NCBI GenBank assembly: GCA_002172915.1
Contig: NHBW01000012.1
Location: 4,538-68,537, forward strand
Reading direction: 5' to 3'
DNA length: 64,000 nt
DNA from: Hyphomonas sp. TMED17
GTDB taxonomy: Bacteria; Pseudomonadota; Alphaproteobacteria; Caulobacterales; Hyphomonadaceae
In this document: one piece after another, positions 56,995-64,000 of the stretch
Numbering within the stretch: position 1 is the first letter of the stretch
How the letters are laid out: every line of letters begins with the position of its first letter
Position numbers and translations under genes: made by a program
The notes under the pieces: model-generated
Databases searched by the model: none
Told to the model about the DNA's origin: nothing
The model's input: the letters and a program-made list of their open reading frames with translations, nothing else

Positions 56995-57587
56995 TTTTCC
57001 AGATATATCAATAACGGTAATTGGCCGCATTTTTTCGAATGGCGGTCACCATGATCTGCGCTGGAAAACAAGCTGGGGACGGTGCTGCAACAATCACGCT
57101 CGCATATCTGGTTGCGATGTATGGCATGGCCTCACTCTTTATAAGGGTCTAGGAGTTGATGCCGACAGGGACACGCTGGACGTATTATAAGGCTGGTTAC
57201 GATTGGTGCTGTTGAATATTGGATCGCCAATGATAGGCGGCATTATAAGCCGGCCTGCTGGCCAGCGTCCAAAAGTGGTGTGCCCGAGGGGGCTAAGTTT
57301 ATAGGCTTCGAGCCTATTCGGCTTTGCAGGACTAAGCTGGATGAAAAATACATTGCGGGTCAGCGTCCGCTAATGGGTTTGTTACGCCAGTCCCGTCGGA
57401 AAACCGGAGCCTTCAGGCCGTGTTTGCCAGAGGCCCGACAGGGGGAGCTGAAAGTCGGAACATTTCATTTTGTCAGTATGCAATGGGGCTGTCATCCAGG
57501 CGCGACCATAAACTGCTATAGCGGTCAAAATGCAGCAATATTGGCGCTTGCCCGAGCTGCCGCCTGCCAGTTGCACGCGACGCTGCT
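56995..57587. other. Gene-poor region after tRNA-Phe
   Basis: About 590 bases without a supported gene. A 103-codon frame at 57280-57591 has no ribosome binding site or recognisable domain. A bulged hairpin (CCGCATT with AATGGCGG, around 57029-57050) has no T tract. The 3' flank of a tRNA gene is a typical integration site, but I found no repeat of the tRNA end or integrase here. Confidence 0.5.
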
Positions 57588-58223
57588 CTAAGCATCGTTT
57601 ACGATTGTCGCCTCGGTAGATTGGTAGACTTGTGCCAGCGTGACATTTGGCGCGAGCTCGATGACTTCAACACCGCCTTCAACAATGTCCATGACACATA
57701 GATCGGTTATAATGCGATCGACTACACGTTTGCCGGTTAGCGGCAACGCGCAGGTTTTCAGGATTTTGCTCACGCCGTCCTTATTGGTATGGTCGGTAAT
57801 TACGACGACGCGCCCGACCCCGGCAACAAGATCCATGGCGCCGCCCATACCTTTGATCAATTTCCCCGGTATCATCCAGTTTGCGAGGTCACCGTTTTCG
57901 GCAACTTCCATCGCACCGAGAATGGCAATTGCAATTTTGCCACCGCGTATCATGGCAAAGCTTGTTGCGCTGTCGAAATAGGCTGAGTGAGGTAGCTCGG
58001 TAATCGTCTGCTTGCCCGCATTGATGAGATCGGGGTCTTCGTCGCCTGCATAGGGAAACGGGCCCATGCCAAGCAGACCGTTCTCGGACTGCAATGTGAC
58101 CGTGATATCATCGGGAATATGGTTTGCGACAAGTGTCGGTATACCAATGCCAAGATTGACGTACATGCCGTCAGTCAATTCGCGCGCAGCGCGGGCGGCC
58201 ATCTGGTCTCGGGTCCAGGCCAT
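57588..58223 (-). CDS. scoB: 3-oxoacid CoA-transferase subunit B
   Basis: Transfers CoA from succinyl-CoA to acetoacetate with ScoA. 211 residues. Catalytic glutamate Glu47 lies in [37 protein letters not shown] precedes it, and [20 protein letters not shown] follows. Last gene of the tyrosine operon, directly abutting scoA (one shared base). It converts the acetoacetate released by FahA into usable acetoacetyl-CoA. Confidence 0.94.
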   Translation of the reverse strand: MAWTRDQMAARAARELTDGMYVNLGIGIPTLVANHIPDDITVTLQSENGLLGMGPFPYAGDEDPDLINAGKQTITELPHSAYFDSATSFAMIRGGKIAIAILGAMEVAENGDLANWMIPGKLIKGMGGAMDLVAGVGRVVVITDHTNKDGVSKILKTCALPLTGKRVVDRIITDLCVMDIVEGGVEVIELAPNVTLAQVYQSTEATIVNDA

Positions 58224-58930
58224 TACGCTGCTACTCCCGGACGTGTGGTTCGTTGTTCGATCTGTTTTTCGAACTCGCCTTGCACCAGTCTATGAATATA
58301 AATGCCCGGGATATGGATAGCATCCGGATCTAATTGGCCCGGTGCAACAATTTCCTCGACTTCCATGACGCAAGTTCTCCCGCAAGTCGCCGCAGGGTGA
58401 TTAAAATTTCGTGCCGTTTTCCGAAAAATGGCATTGCCGGTTGTGTCGGCCTTCCAGGCCTTGACGATTGCCAGGTCGGCAATAATGCCATGCTCTAATA
58501 TGTGGGTTTCGCCATTGAAGTCCTTGTGCTCCTTGCCTTCTGCAACAAGCGTGCCGACGCCGGTTCTTGTATAGAAACCGGGTATGCCGGCGCCACCGGC
58601 CCGCATCCGTTCGGCGAGTGTGCCCTGCGGATTAAACTCCAGTTCCAGCTCGCCGGAAAGATATTGCTGCATGAATAGCTCATTCTCGCCGACATAGGAA
58701 GAGCACATTTTTTTAATTTGGCGGGTTTGTAGCAAGCGACCAAGACCGAAATCATCGACACCGGCATTATTTGAGTAAATGGTGAGATTTTGTGTTCCGG
58801 CGGCACGGATTGCGGCGATTGATAGTTCCGGGATACCACAAAGGCCGAAACCGCCGGCGGCGATGGTCATGCTGTCGAATAATACGCCCTCCAGTGCCGC
58901 TTCCGCAGTCTGATATACTTTCCCGGTCAT
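58223..58930 (-). CDS. scoA: 3-oxoacid CoA-transferase subunit A
   Basis: Partner of ScoB. 235 residues with [20 protein letters not shown] near the N-terminus and [20 protein letters not shown]. Its start overlaps the fahA stop by four bases, so the CoA-transferase is tied to the homogentisate pathway and not to general ketone-body use. Confidence 0.94.
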   Translation of the reverse strand: MTGKVYQTAEAALEGVLFDSMTIAAGGFGLCGIPELSIAAIRAAGTQNLTIYSNNAGVDDFGLGRLLQTRQIKKMCSSYVGENELFMQQYLSGELELEFNPQGTLAERMRAGGAGIPGFYTRTGVGTLVAEGKEHKDFNGETHILEHGIIADLAIVKAWKADTTGNAIFRKTARNFNHPAATCGRTCVMEVEEIVAPGQLDPDAIHIPGIYIHRLVQGEFEKQIEQRTTRPGVAA

Positions 58931-59940
58931 GTGATAGCCTCAACGGTCTGTGAAATTCTTCCGAATATAGACCGCCCGTTTCGGTCATGCATCTCAATGC
59001 AAACATGATCGCCGGACTGCATGAACGGGGTCGAGGCCTGACCGCTATTTATCGTCTCGATCATCCGGATTTCTGCAATGCAGGAATATCCGACACCGCC
59101 CTCGGAGACTGGTTTGCCGGGGCCGCCATCAGGCCCTTTATTCGATACGGTGCCGGATCCGATGATCGTGCCAGCAATTAGGGGACGGGTCTTTGCGGCG
59201 TGGGCGACCAGCTGGGCCAGGTTGAAAGTGGCGTCCTGGTGGGCATCGGCTCTGCCAAAAGCCTTGCCATTATAGTCCACCCTAAGCGGTCGCCGGACAA
59301 GGCTGTTACGCCAGTCGCTACCAAGCGCGTCGGGGGTCACGGCCACGGGCGAGAATGCACAGGCCGGTTTGGATTGCAGAAACCCGAACCCCTTTGCCAA
59401 TTCGGACGGTATCAGACCGCGCAGGGACACATCATTGCAAAGCAAAACGAGCTTGATGTGGGCCGCGGCGTCGGTTTCTGAAATACCCGCTGGAACATCA
59501 TCGGTGATGACACAGATTTCGGCTTCCATGTCGCATCCCCATAAGGGGTCGCCGAGCGGAATGGGATCGAAGGGGGCTGCCGTTGTGCCGCTAATTCCCT
59601 GATACATGAGCGGGTCATAATAAAAGCTGTCAGGAATGTCTGCGCCACGGGCGCGGCGGACCAGTTCGACATGATTGATATAGGCCGACCCATCGAGCCA
59701 TTGATAAGGGCGCGGGATCGGGCTCTCACACGCCATTTGCTCAAATGGCTGTGTCGCTGCATCACCATTCTCAATCTCGCCAGCGCGCGTGGCGAGGCGT
59801 GGTGCGATTCGGCGCCAATCATCGAGCGCAGCCTGCAGCGTCGGGGCAATGTCAAAGGCATCTGTATAACGGGTCAGGTCGTTAGAGACGATGACGAGTT
59901 GGCCGTCGCGGGTATTGTTCTTTAAGCTTGCGAGTTTCAT
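58927..59940 (-). CDS. fahA: Fumarylacetoacetate hydrolase
   Basis: Splits fumarylacetoacetate into fumarate and acetoacetate, the last step of tyrosine breakdown. 337 residues. DMEAEICVITDDVPAG carries the acidic metal ligands, with GFGFLQSKPACAFSPVAVTP, and GTIIGSGTVSNKGPDGGPGK farther on. It starts directly after the maiA stop and overlaps scoA. Confidence 0.92.
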   Translation of the reverse strand: MKLASLKNNTRDGQLVIVSNDLTRYTDAFDIAPTLQAALDDWRRIAPRLATRAGEIENGDAATQPFEQMACESPIPRPYQWLDGSAYINHVELVRRARGADIPDSFYYDPLMYQGISGTTAAPFDPIPLGDPLWGCDMEAEICVITDDVPAGISETDAAAHIKLVLLCNDVSLRGLIPSELAKGFGFLQSKPACAFSPVAVTPDALGSDWRNSLVRRPLRVDYNGKAFGRADAHQDATFNLAQLVAHAAKTRPLIAGTIIGSGTVSNKGPDGGPGKPVSEGGVGYSCIAEIRMIETINSGQASTPFMQSGDHVCIEMHDRNGRSIFGRISQTVEAIT

Positions 59941-60600
59941 CTATTTGACCTCCGGTGCGTCGGGTTGATTGTCGGGGTGGGCCGCGATGAAGGCTGGCAG
60001 CCGCGTGGCATATGCATGGATTGCAGTTAAAAGCGGATAATTCGACAAATCGGTCTGCCAACGTTGCGCATTATAAATCTGCGGGATCAGGGCGATTTCA
60101 AACAGGCTTGGCTGTCCGAACGGCAAGTCTGGTGACCGCCAGCTGAAGCTTTGCAGTTTTTGTTCGATCGGTGCGAACGTCTTACCGATCCATTTGGCGT
60201 ACCACGCGGCGATCTTGGTATCGTCCGCGTCCAGTTCGTTTCTGAGATAGTTCAGGACCGGTAGATTATTTGGCGCGTGAATCTCGGTCGCGATCGCATA
60301 ATATAACTCCAAGCAAAGTTGCCGGACATCGCTGGCGCCTTTGTCACGCTCGGGAATAAGCGGTGGTTCCGGGTATCGTTCTTCGATCCAGTCAATAATC
60401 GCCAAAGACTGGACTAGCGGTGTCGTTCCAGTCAGCAGCACCGGTAGCGTTCCATGCGGATTGAGATCCGTGAGCGGCGGCTGGTGCTGCTCACCGGTTT
60501 TCAAATTCACTGGAACAATATTGTAAGCGAGCTCTTTAATATTGAGAGCGATGCGGACGCGGTAGCTGGTTGACGACCGGTAATAGCTGTACAGCTTCAT
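59941..60600 (-). CDS. maiA: Maleylacetoacetate isomerase (zeta-class GST)
   Basis: Glutathione-dependent cis-trans isomerase converting maleylacetoacetate to fumarylacetoacetate. 219 residues. The N-terminal thioredoxin-like domain has YYRSSTSYRVRIALNIKE (the zeta-class serine region), then NPHGTLPVLLTGTTPLVQSL, and the helical domain PFGQPSLFEIALIPQIYNA. It overlaps the VOC gene stop by four bases. Confidence 0.94.
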   Translation of the reverse strand: MKLYSYYRSSTSYRVRIALNIKELAYNIVPVNLKTGEQHQPPLTDLNPHGTLPVLLTGTTPLVQSLAIIDWIEERYPEPPLIPERDKGASDVRQLCLELYYAIATEIHAPNNLPVLNYLRNELDADDTKIAAWYAKWIGKTFAPIEQKLQSFSWRSPDLPFGQPSLFEIALIPQIYNAQRWQTDLSNYPLLTAIHAYATRLPAFIAAHPDNQPDAPEVK

Positions 60601-61157
60601 TCGTGGTCGCCTTTTTCATTATCGGCGATGGCATCCAGCCATGCGGCATGTCGAGGGGCTTTTTTGGTTTGCGACCATTCAGCCAGCATTGGTTGCGCGA
60701 CCCGTTCAAGTTCGGCGTATTGCTCGGGACTTCCAATATCTGCAGCAAGCTCGATTCTGTGGCCATTGGGATCAAAGAAATAGATGGATTTGAAAATGCC
60801 GTGATGGGTTGGACCGAGCACGTCGAGGCCGCAGCTCTCAATATGCGTTTTTGCCGCCAGTAATGCGGTCGGGGAATCAACTCTGAATGCAAGGTGCTGA
60901 ACCCATTCCGGAGTATTCTGATCGCGATCCATGTCGGGTTGTTCGGGGAGTTCAAAAAAAGCCAGTACATTATTATTTCCGGCATCCAGAAAGACATGCA
61001 TGTAGGGATCATAGGCCCCGGTTGATGGTACATGGTCTTCGGCAAAAGCGGTGGTGAACCGCATGCCCAATACACGCTCATAGAATTCAACCGTCTCTTT
61101 GGCGTCGCGGCAGCGGTATGCGACATGGTGCACGCCATGCAAATGTGGTGCGGACAT
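60597..61157 (-). CDS. VOC (glyoxalase/dioxygenase fold) family protein
   Basis: 186 residues. Two beta-alpha-beta-beta-beta modules are readable: HHVAYRCRDAKETVEFYERV at the N-terminus and WVQHLAFRVDSPTALLAAKT in the second half, with PNGHRIELAAD near the end. Candidate metal ligands are His in HHVAYR, His in WVQHLAF and Glu in HRIELA. It is coupled to hppD by a one-base overlap (TAATG) and to maiA by four bases, so it belongs to the pathway, but its reaction is unknown. It is not homogentisate dioxygenase, which has a cupin fold. Confidence 0.8.
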   Translation of the reverse strand: MSAPHLHGVHHVAYRCRDAKETVEFYERVLGMRFTTAFAEDHVPSTGAYDPYMHVFLDAGNNNVLAFFELPEQPDMDRDQNTPEWVQHLAFRVDSPTALLAAKTHIESCGLDVLGPTHHGIFKSIYFFDPNGHRIELAADIGSPEQYAELERVAQPMLAEWSQTKKAPRHAAWLDAIADNEKGDHE

Positions 61158-62257
61158 TAGGCGGTCTCCTCGGTTTGGAGGGCGCCGCGTTTGATCTGGT
61201 CGCGCTCCATACTTTCGAACAGCGCCTGGAAATTGCCTTCCCCGAAGCCTTCGCGATAGTCGCCTTTGCGTTCTATAAACTCGAAAAAGACGGGTCCGAT
61301 CTGCGGTTCTGCGAAGATTTGCAGCAACAGGCGGGGGTCGCCGTCGGCCGTCGTGCCATCGAGGAGAATGCCTCGTGATTTTAACGCGCCAACATCCTGC
61401 CCATGTCCGGGAAGCCGTTCATCTAGCATGTCATAATAGGTTTGAGGTGGCGCGGCCATAAGCGGGATTCCCAGCTTTTTGAGGCGGTCCAAACAGGCCG
61501 GCAAGTCTTCGCAAATCAATGCGATATGCTGTATTCCCTCGCCATTATAAGCCCGTAAATATTCTTCGATCTGACCACGTCCGCCTTCACCTTCCTCATT
61601 CAGCGGAATCCGGATTTTACCGTCGGGCGCCGTCAGCGCTTTTGACGTTAGACCGGTATACTCGCCCTTAATGTCGAAATACCTGATTTCCTGAAAATTG
61701 AAGAGCTTCTCGTAAAAGTCCGCCCAGTATTCCATGCGTCCGGGATAAACATTGTGCGTGAGGTGGTCGATTAACCGGAAACCGCATCCGGCAGGGTGCC
61801 GATCGACGTCCGGAAAATAGTTGAAATCAATATCATAGATACTTAGCCCGCCAGCTGCCGTCTCGAAACGGTCGATCAGGTAAATGATTGAATTCCCGAT
61901 GCCGCGTATTCCGGGAATGCAAAGTTCCATGGGGCCAGTATTACTATTTACTGGCTCGGCGCCTTTTTCAATTAGCGTCTGATAGGCGCGCCCGGCGTCA
62001 CGCACTCTAAAGCCCATTCCGCAGGCGCTTGGCCCATGCTCCCGGGCAAAATACCATGCGGCTGATAGCGGCTCATAATTGGTAATCAGATTGATCTCGC
62101 CCTGTCGCCACAATTCGACGTCTTTTGACCGGTGTTGTGCGATTCTCGAAAAGCCCATCATGTCGAAGACCGGTTCGATCATGCCTTTTTTGGGTGCCGA
62201 AAATTCGACAAATTCGAATCCTTCCAAGCCAGTCGGATTTTCAAATAGTTCGGTCAT
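61157..62257 (-). CDS. hppD: 4-hydroxyphenylpyruvate dioxygenase
   Basis: Fe(II) enzyme forming homogentisate from 4-hydroxyphenylpyruvate. 366 residues. Iron ligands are His165 ([10 protein letters not shown]), His244 ([12 protein letters not shown]) and Glu326 ([11 protein letters not shown]); each is offset by four from the Pseudomonas enzyme as I recall it. The ATG at 62257 has GGAGAT upstream; the frame extends beyond it without similarity. First gene of the operon, with a promoter and palindromic operator just upstream. Confidence 0.96.
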   Translation of the reverse strand: MTELFENPTGLEGFEFVEFSAPKKGMIEPVFDMMGFSRIAQHRSKDVELWRQGEINLITNYEPLSAAWYFAREHGPSACGMGFRVRDAGRAYQTLIEKGAEPVNSNTGPMELCIPGIRGIGNSIIYLIDRFETAAGGLSIYDIDFNYFPDVDRHPAGCGFRLIDHLTHNVYPGRMEYWADFYEKLFNFQEIRYFDIKGEYTGLTSKALTAPDGKIRIPLNEEGEGGRGQIEEYLRAYNGEGIQHIALICEDLPACLDRLKKLGIPLMAAPPQTYYDMLDERLPGHGQDVGALKSRGILLDGTTADGDPRLLLQIFAEPQIGPVFFEFIERKGDYREGFGEGNFQALFESMERDQIKRGALQTEETA

Positions 62258-62314
62258 TCTTGATCTCCATTGGGGTTTCAGGGGCAAGGCTGCTGGAAAA
62301 AGCGCGCTATAAAT

Positions 62315-62332
62315 TAGTTGCATATGCTACTA
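62315..62332. promoter_or_regulatory. Palindromic operator upstream of hppD
   Basis: TAGTTGCATATGCTACTA is an 18-bp palindrome with one mismatched pair; two more flanking A/T positions also pair (62312-62313 with 62334-62335). The size and sequence style resemble MarR-type regulator sites. It covers the -10 element of the minus-strand promoter, so repression is the natural reading. Confidence 0.65.
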
Positions 62333-62352
62333 TTTGGACGTGTCAGTGTCAA
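62324..62352 (-). promoter_or_regulatory. Promoter of the hppD operon
   Basis: On the minus strand, exact TTGACA (62347-62352) is followed after 17 bases by TAGCAT (62324-62329, four of six -10 bases). The -10 lies inside the palindrome at 62315-62332. The start would fall about 60 bases upstream of the hppD ATG. Confidence 0.6.
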
Positions 62353-62682
62353 ATAAGCGCAGCTGTTGGTTGGCGCCGGCGCCTGTGATGGCCTGATTGT
62401 TTTGTGTCGGGATTAATGTCGGGTGTCGAAGAAGTTTATTGTGGCGCCGGTTACGGCGACATGGCCGGCGCGAGGACGATATGTAGAGCTCATTGGGAGG
62501 GGTGAAATTTGGTGTCGCTTGAGCTTATTGAGAATCGCTCGCACGGACGTGACGCCTCGCCGCATAATTGACGGTACAAAAATCGCTCTAACTTAGGAGA
62601 TTATAGCTGTAAGCCAGCTTGCGCTCGCGATGAAACCGTCTTATCCGACAGCGTAACCTGTGATCAAACTAGGTGGTTACGA
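62338..62682. other. Divergent spacer between hppD and nuoA
   Basis: About 345 bases with no supported gene. The hppD promoter lies at its left edge. On the plus strand the nuo promoter must lie here; TTGACG at 62568 is a possible -35, but no -10 at standard spacing is convincing. Confidence 0.4.
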
Positions 62683-63057
62683 ATGACCGATATTGAACGT
62701 CTCGCGCTTGATTATATGCCAGTGCTGCTTTTTCTGGCGCTCGGCACAATCTTATCTCTGCTTTTCATCATTGGGGCTGCTATTCTAGCGCCAAGCAATC
62801 CAGATCCAGAGAAGACATCAGCTTATGAATGCGGTTTTAATGCTTTTGATGACGCCCGAATGAAATTCGACGTACGGTTTTATCTCGTGGCGATCTTGTT
62901 CATTATTTTCGATCTCGAGGTTGCGTTTCTGTTTCCGTGGGCGGTGAGCCTGGGCGCAATCGGGGTTTTCGGATTCTGGTCAATGGTTTTGTTCCTCGCA
63001 GTGTTGACGATTGGCTTTGTCTATGAGTGGCGTCGCGGCGCGCTCGAATGGCAGTAA
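62683..63057 (+). CDS. nuoA: NADH-quinone oxidoreductase subunit A
   Basis: Membrane subunit of complex I. 124 residues with three helices. [20 protein letters not shown] and the following [20 protein letters not shown] are the family signature and include the cysteine of the loop near the quinone site. First gene of the nuo operon, which continues past the window end. Confidence 0.96.
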   Translation: MTDIERLALDYMPVLLFLALGTILSLLFIIGAAILAPSNPDPEKTSAYECGFNAFDDARMKFDVRFYLVAILFIIFDLEVAFLFPWAVSLGAIGVFGFWSMVLFLAVLTIGFVYEWRRGALEWQ

Positions 63058-63069
63058 GGAGACCGGGAC

Positions 63070-63642
63070 ATGGCTGACGAAATTCTGAAACCATATGCTC
63101 TGGAGGCCGGCCGCGCCGGCGTTGAGGGCGGACATGCCGTACGCGGCGATGATCCGTTTTACACGGGGCTGTCGGATCATCTCGCGGATAAAGGATTTTT
63201 TACGGCATCTGCCGATGATTTAATCACGTGGGCCCGGACCGGGTCGCTAATGTGGATGACATTCGGTCTGGCATGTTGTGCGGTTGAAATGATGCAGGCC
63301 GGTAATCCACGTTATGATCTTGAGCGTTTTGGCATGGCGCCACGTGGTTCACCGCGTCAATCTGATGTCATGATCGTAGCGGGTACGCTGACGAACAAAA
63401 TGGCACCGGCATTGCGCAAGGTTTATGATCAAATGCCTGAACCCCGTTATGTTATTTCGATGGGATCATGCGCGAATGGCGGTGGCTATTACCACTACAG
63501 TTATAGCGTCGTGCGCGGGTGTGACCGGATCGTTCCGGTTGACATTTATATTCCGGGTTGCCCACCAACCGCTGAAGCTCTGGTTTATGGCTTTCTGCAA
63601 TTGCAGAAAAAAATACGCCGCGAAGGTTCAATTGAGCGTTAG
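63070..63642 (+). CDS. nuoB: NADH-quinone oxidoreductase subunit B
   Basis: Carries iron-sulfur cluster N2, the last electron carrier before quinone. 190 residues. The cluster ligands are all present: Cys69 and Cys70 ([10 protein letters not shown]), Cys134 ([11 protein letters not shown]) and Cys164 ([11 protein letters not shown]). AAGGAGACCGGG precedes the ATG, 12 bases after nuoA. Confidence 0.97.
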   Translation: MADEILKPYALEAGRAGVEGGHAVRGDDPFYTGLSDHLADKGFFTASADDLITWARTGSLMWMTFGLACCAVEMMQAGNPRYDLERFGMAPRGSPRQSDVMIVAGTLTNKMAPALRKVYDQMPEPRYVISMGSCANGGGYYHYSYSVVRGCDRIVPVDIYIPGCPPTAEALVYGFLQLQKKIRREGSIER

Positions 63643-63650
63643 GGAAGACG

Positions 63651-64000
63651 ATGAGTGCACAGATTGAAGCCCTGACTGATTTGGGTGAGCTTATAGCGTC
63701 GGAAATGCAAGATGCGGTGCGTAAGTACGAGGTTCGCTTCTCTGAGCTGACGCTTTATGCCGAACGGGATGCGATTGTTCCCCTCGCGGAGTTTTTGAAG
63801 CGGGATGCGGCGTGTGCGTTCGAGACGCTGATCGATTTGTGCGGGGTGGATTATCCCGAGCGCGGTCGCCGGTTCGAAATCGTTTATCATTTTCTGTCGA
63901 TGCGGATGAATCAGAGAATACGGGTAAAGGTATCGACTACTGAAAATGAGCCGGTCCCGACTTTGACGGGTGTGCACCCGTCGGCCGACTGGTTTGAGCG
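63651..64000 (+). CDS. nuoC: NADH-quinone oxidoreductase subunit C (5' part)
   Basis: Peripheral-arm subunit of complex I, cut by the window end; 116 codons are visible. AGGGAAGACG precedes the ATG at 63651, eight bases after nuoB. The segment LIDLCGVDYPERGRRFEIVY, followed by HFLSMRMNQRIRVKV, is the 30-kDa subunit pattern. The gene continues beyond base 64000, so I cannot say whether it is fused to NuoD. Confidence 0.93.
   Translation, partial: MSAQIEALTDLGELIASEMQDAVRKYEVRFSELTLYAERDAIVPLAEFLKRDAACAFETLIDLCGVDYPERGRRFEIVYHFLSMRMNQRIRVKVSTTENEPVPTLTGVHPSADWFE

Noticed and set aside
57025-57055. Hairpin after tRNA-Phe as a terminator
   Set aside because: The T run is in the loop and no T tract follows the stem; the stem has a bulge.
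57280-57591. 103-codon plus-strand frame after tRNA-Phe
   Set aside because: No ribosome binding site, no recognisable domain, and its end runs into the antisense of scoB.

Overview
This is a stretch of bacterial chromosome from an alphaproteobacterium. The evidence is a CcrM-type GANTC adenine methyltransferase, the split F0 ATP synthase operon with paired b and b' subunits, a CC_3452-family exported protein, an NDUFS4-like complex I protein, TonB-dependent receptor and OmpA styles common in Sphingomonadales and relatives, and a ribosomal cluster lacking rpmJ, infA and rpsD. I cannot name the genus. Most of the window is housekeeping. I see no CRISPR array, insertion sequence, prophage, defence island or rRNA gene.

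Layout. (1) 1-2209: the 3' part of an autotransporter gene with 23-residue repeats, closed by a strong terminator. (2) 2434-16323: the S10, spc and alpha ribosomal operons, from rpsJ through secY and adk to rpoA and rplQ, with a hairpin before secY, a fresh promoter before rpsM and a terminator after rplQ. (3) 16386-24810: single genes. These are two alpha/beta hydrolases (one very like the haloalkane dehalogenase DhlA), a nitronate monooxygenase-like protein, RNase HI, a CinA-like protein, a crotonase, an OmpA protein with 32 consecutive prolines, a small exported protein and an acyl-CoA dehydrogenase. (4) 24919-29686: a tandem glycine riboswitch in front of gcvT-gcvH-gcvPA-gcvPB, with a CtrA-like TTAA-N7-TTAAC site just upstream. 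(5) 30674-38095, minus strand: dciA-like gene, DsbA-like lipoprotein, smc, then the F0 operon atpI-B-E-b'-b. (6) 38106-44247: mutY, an MFS transporter, a 0.5 kb spacer with a consensus DnaA box, ccrM, and PHA synthase. (7) 44298-50002: lipoprotein, then a run of alanine-type aminotransferase, homoserine dehydrogenase, glpX and recJ. (8) 50068-57587: four tRNA genes (Glu, Pro, Arg, Phe) among small genes, a TonB-dependent receptor and a PLP decarboxylase/lyase. (9) 57588-62257, minus strand: a tyrosine/homogentisate catabolic operon hppD-VOC-maiA-fahA-scoA-scoB, with a palindromic operator over its promoter. (10) 62683 to the end: the start of the nuo operon (nuoA, nuoB, partial nuoC).

How it fits together. 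The ribosomal block supplies translation, RNA polymerase alpha and the Sec channel. The glycine cleavage operon is controlled by its own product pathway through the riboswitch. The tyrosine operon turns 4-hydroxyphenylpyruvate into fumarate and acetoacetyl-CoA, but homogentisate 1,2-dioxygenase is missing from it. The acetoacetyl-CoA, the PHA synthase, the acyl-CoA dehydrogenase and the crotonase suggest a carbon-storage and acyl-CoA metabolism. ccrM, the DnaA box, smc and the CtrA-like site point to a Caulobacter-like cell-cycle circuit.

The observations most worth checking are the CtrA-like site at the riboswitch promoter, the palindromic operator over the hppD promoter, a 26-residue insertion in ribosomal protein uL6, the absent hmgA, the DhlA-like dehalogenase, and the crotonase lacking its second catalytic glutamate. 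I did not find a clearly novel multi-gene system.
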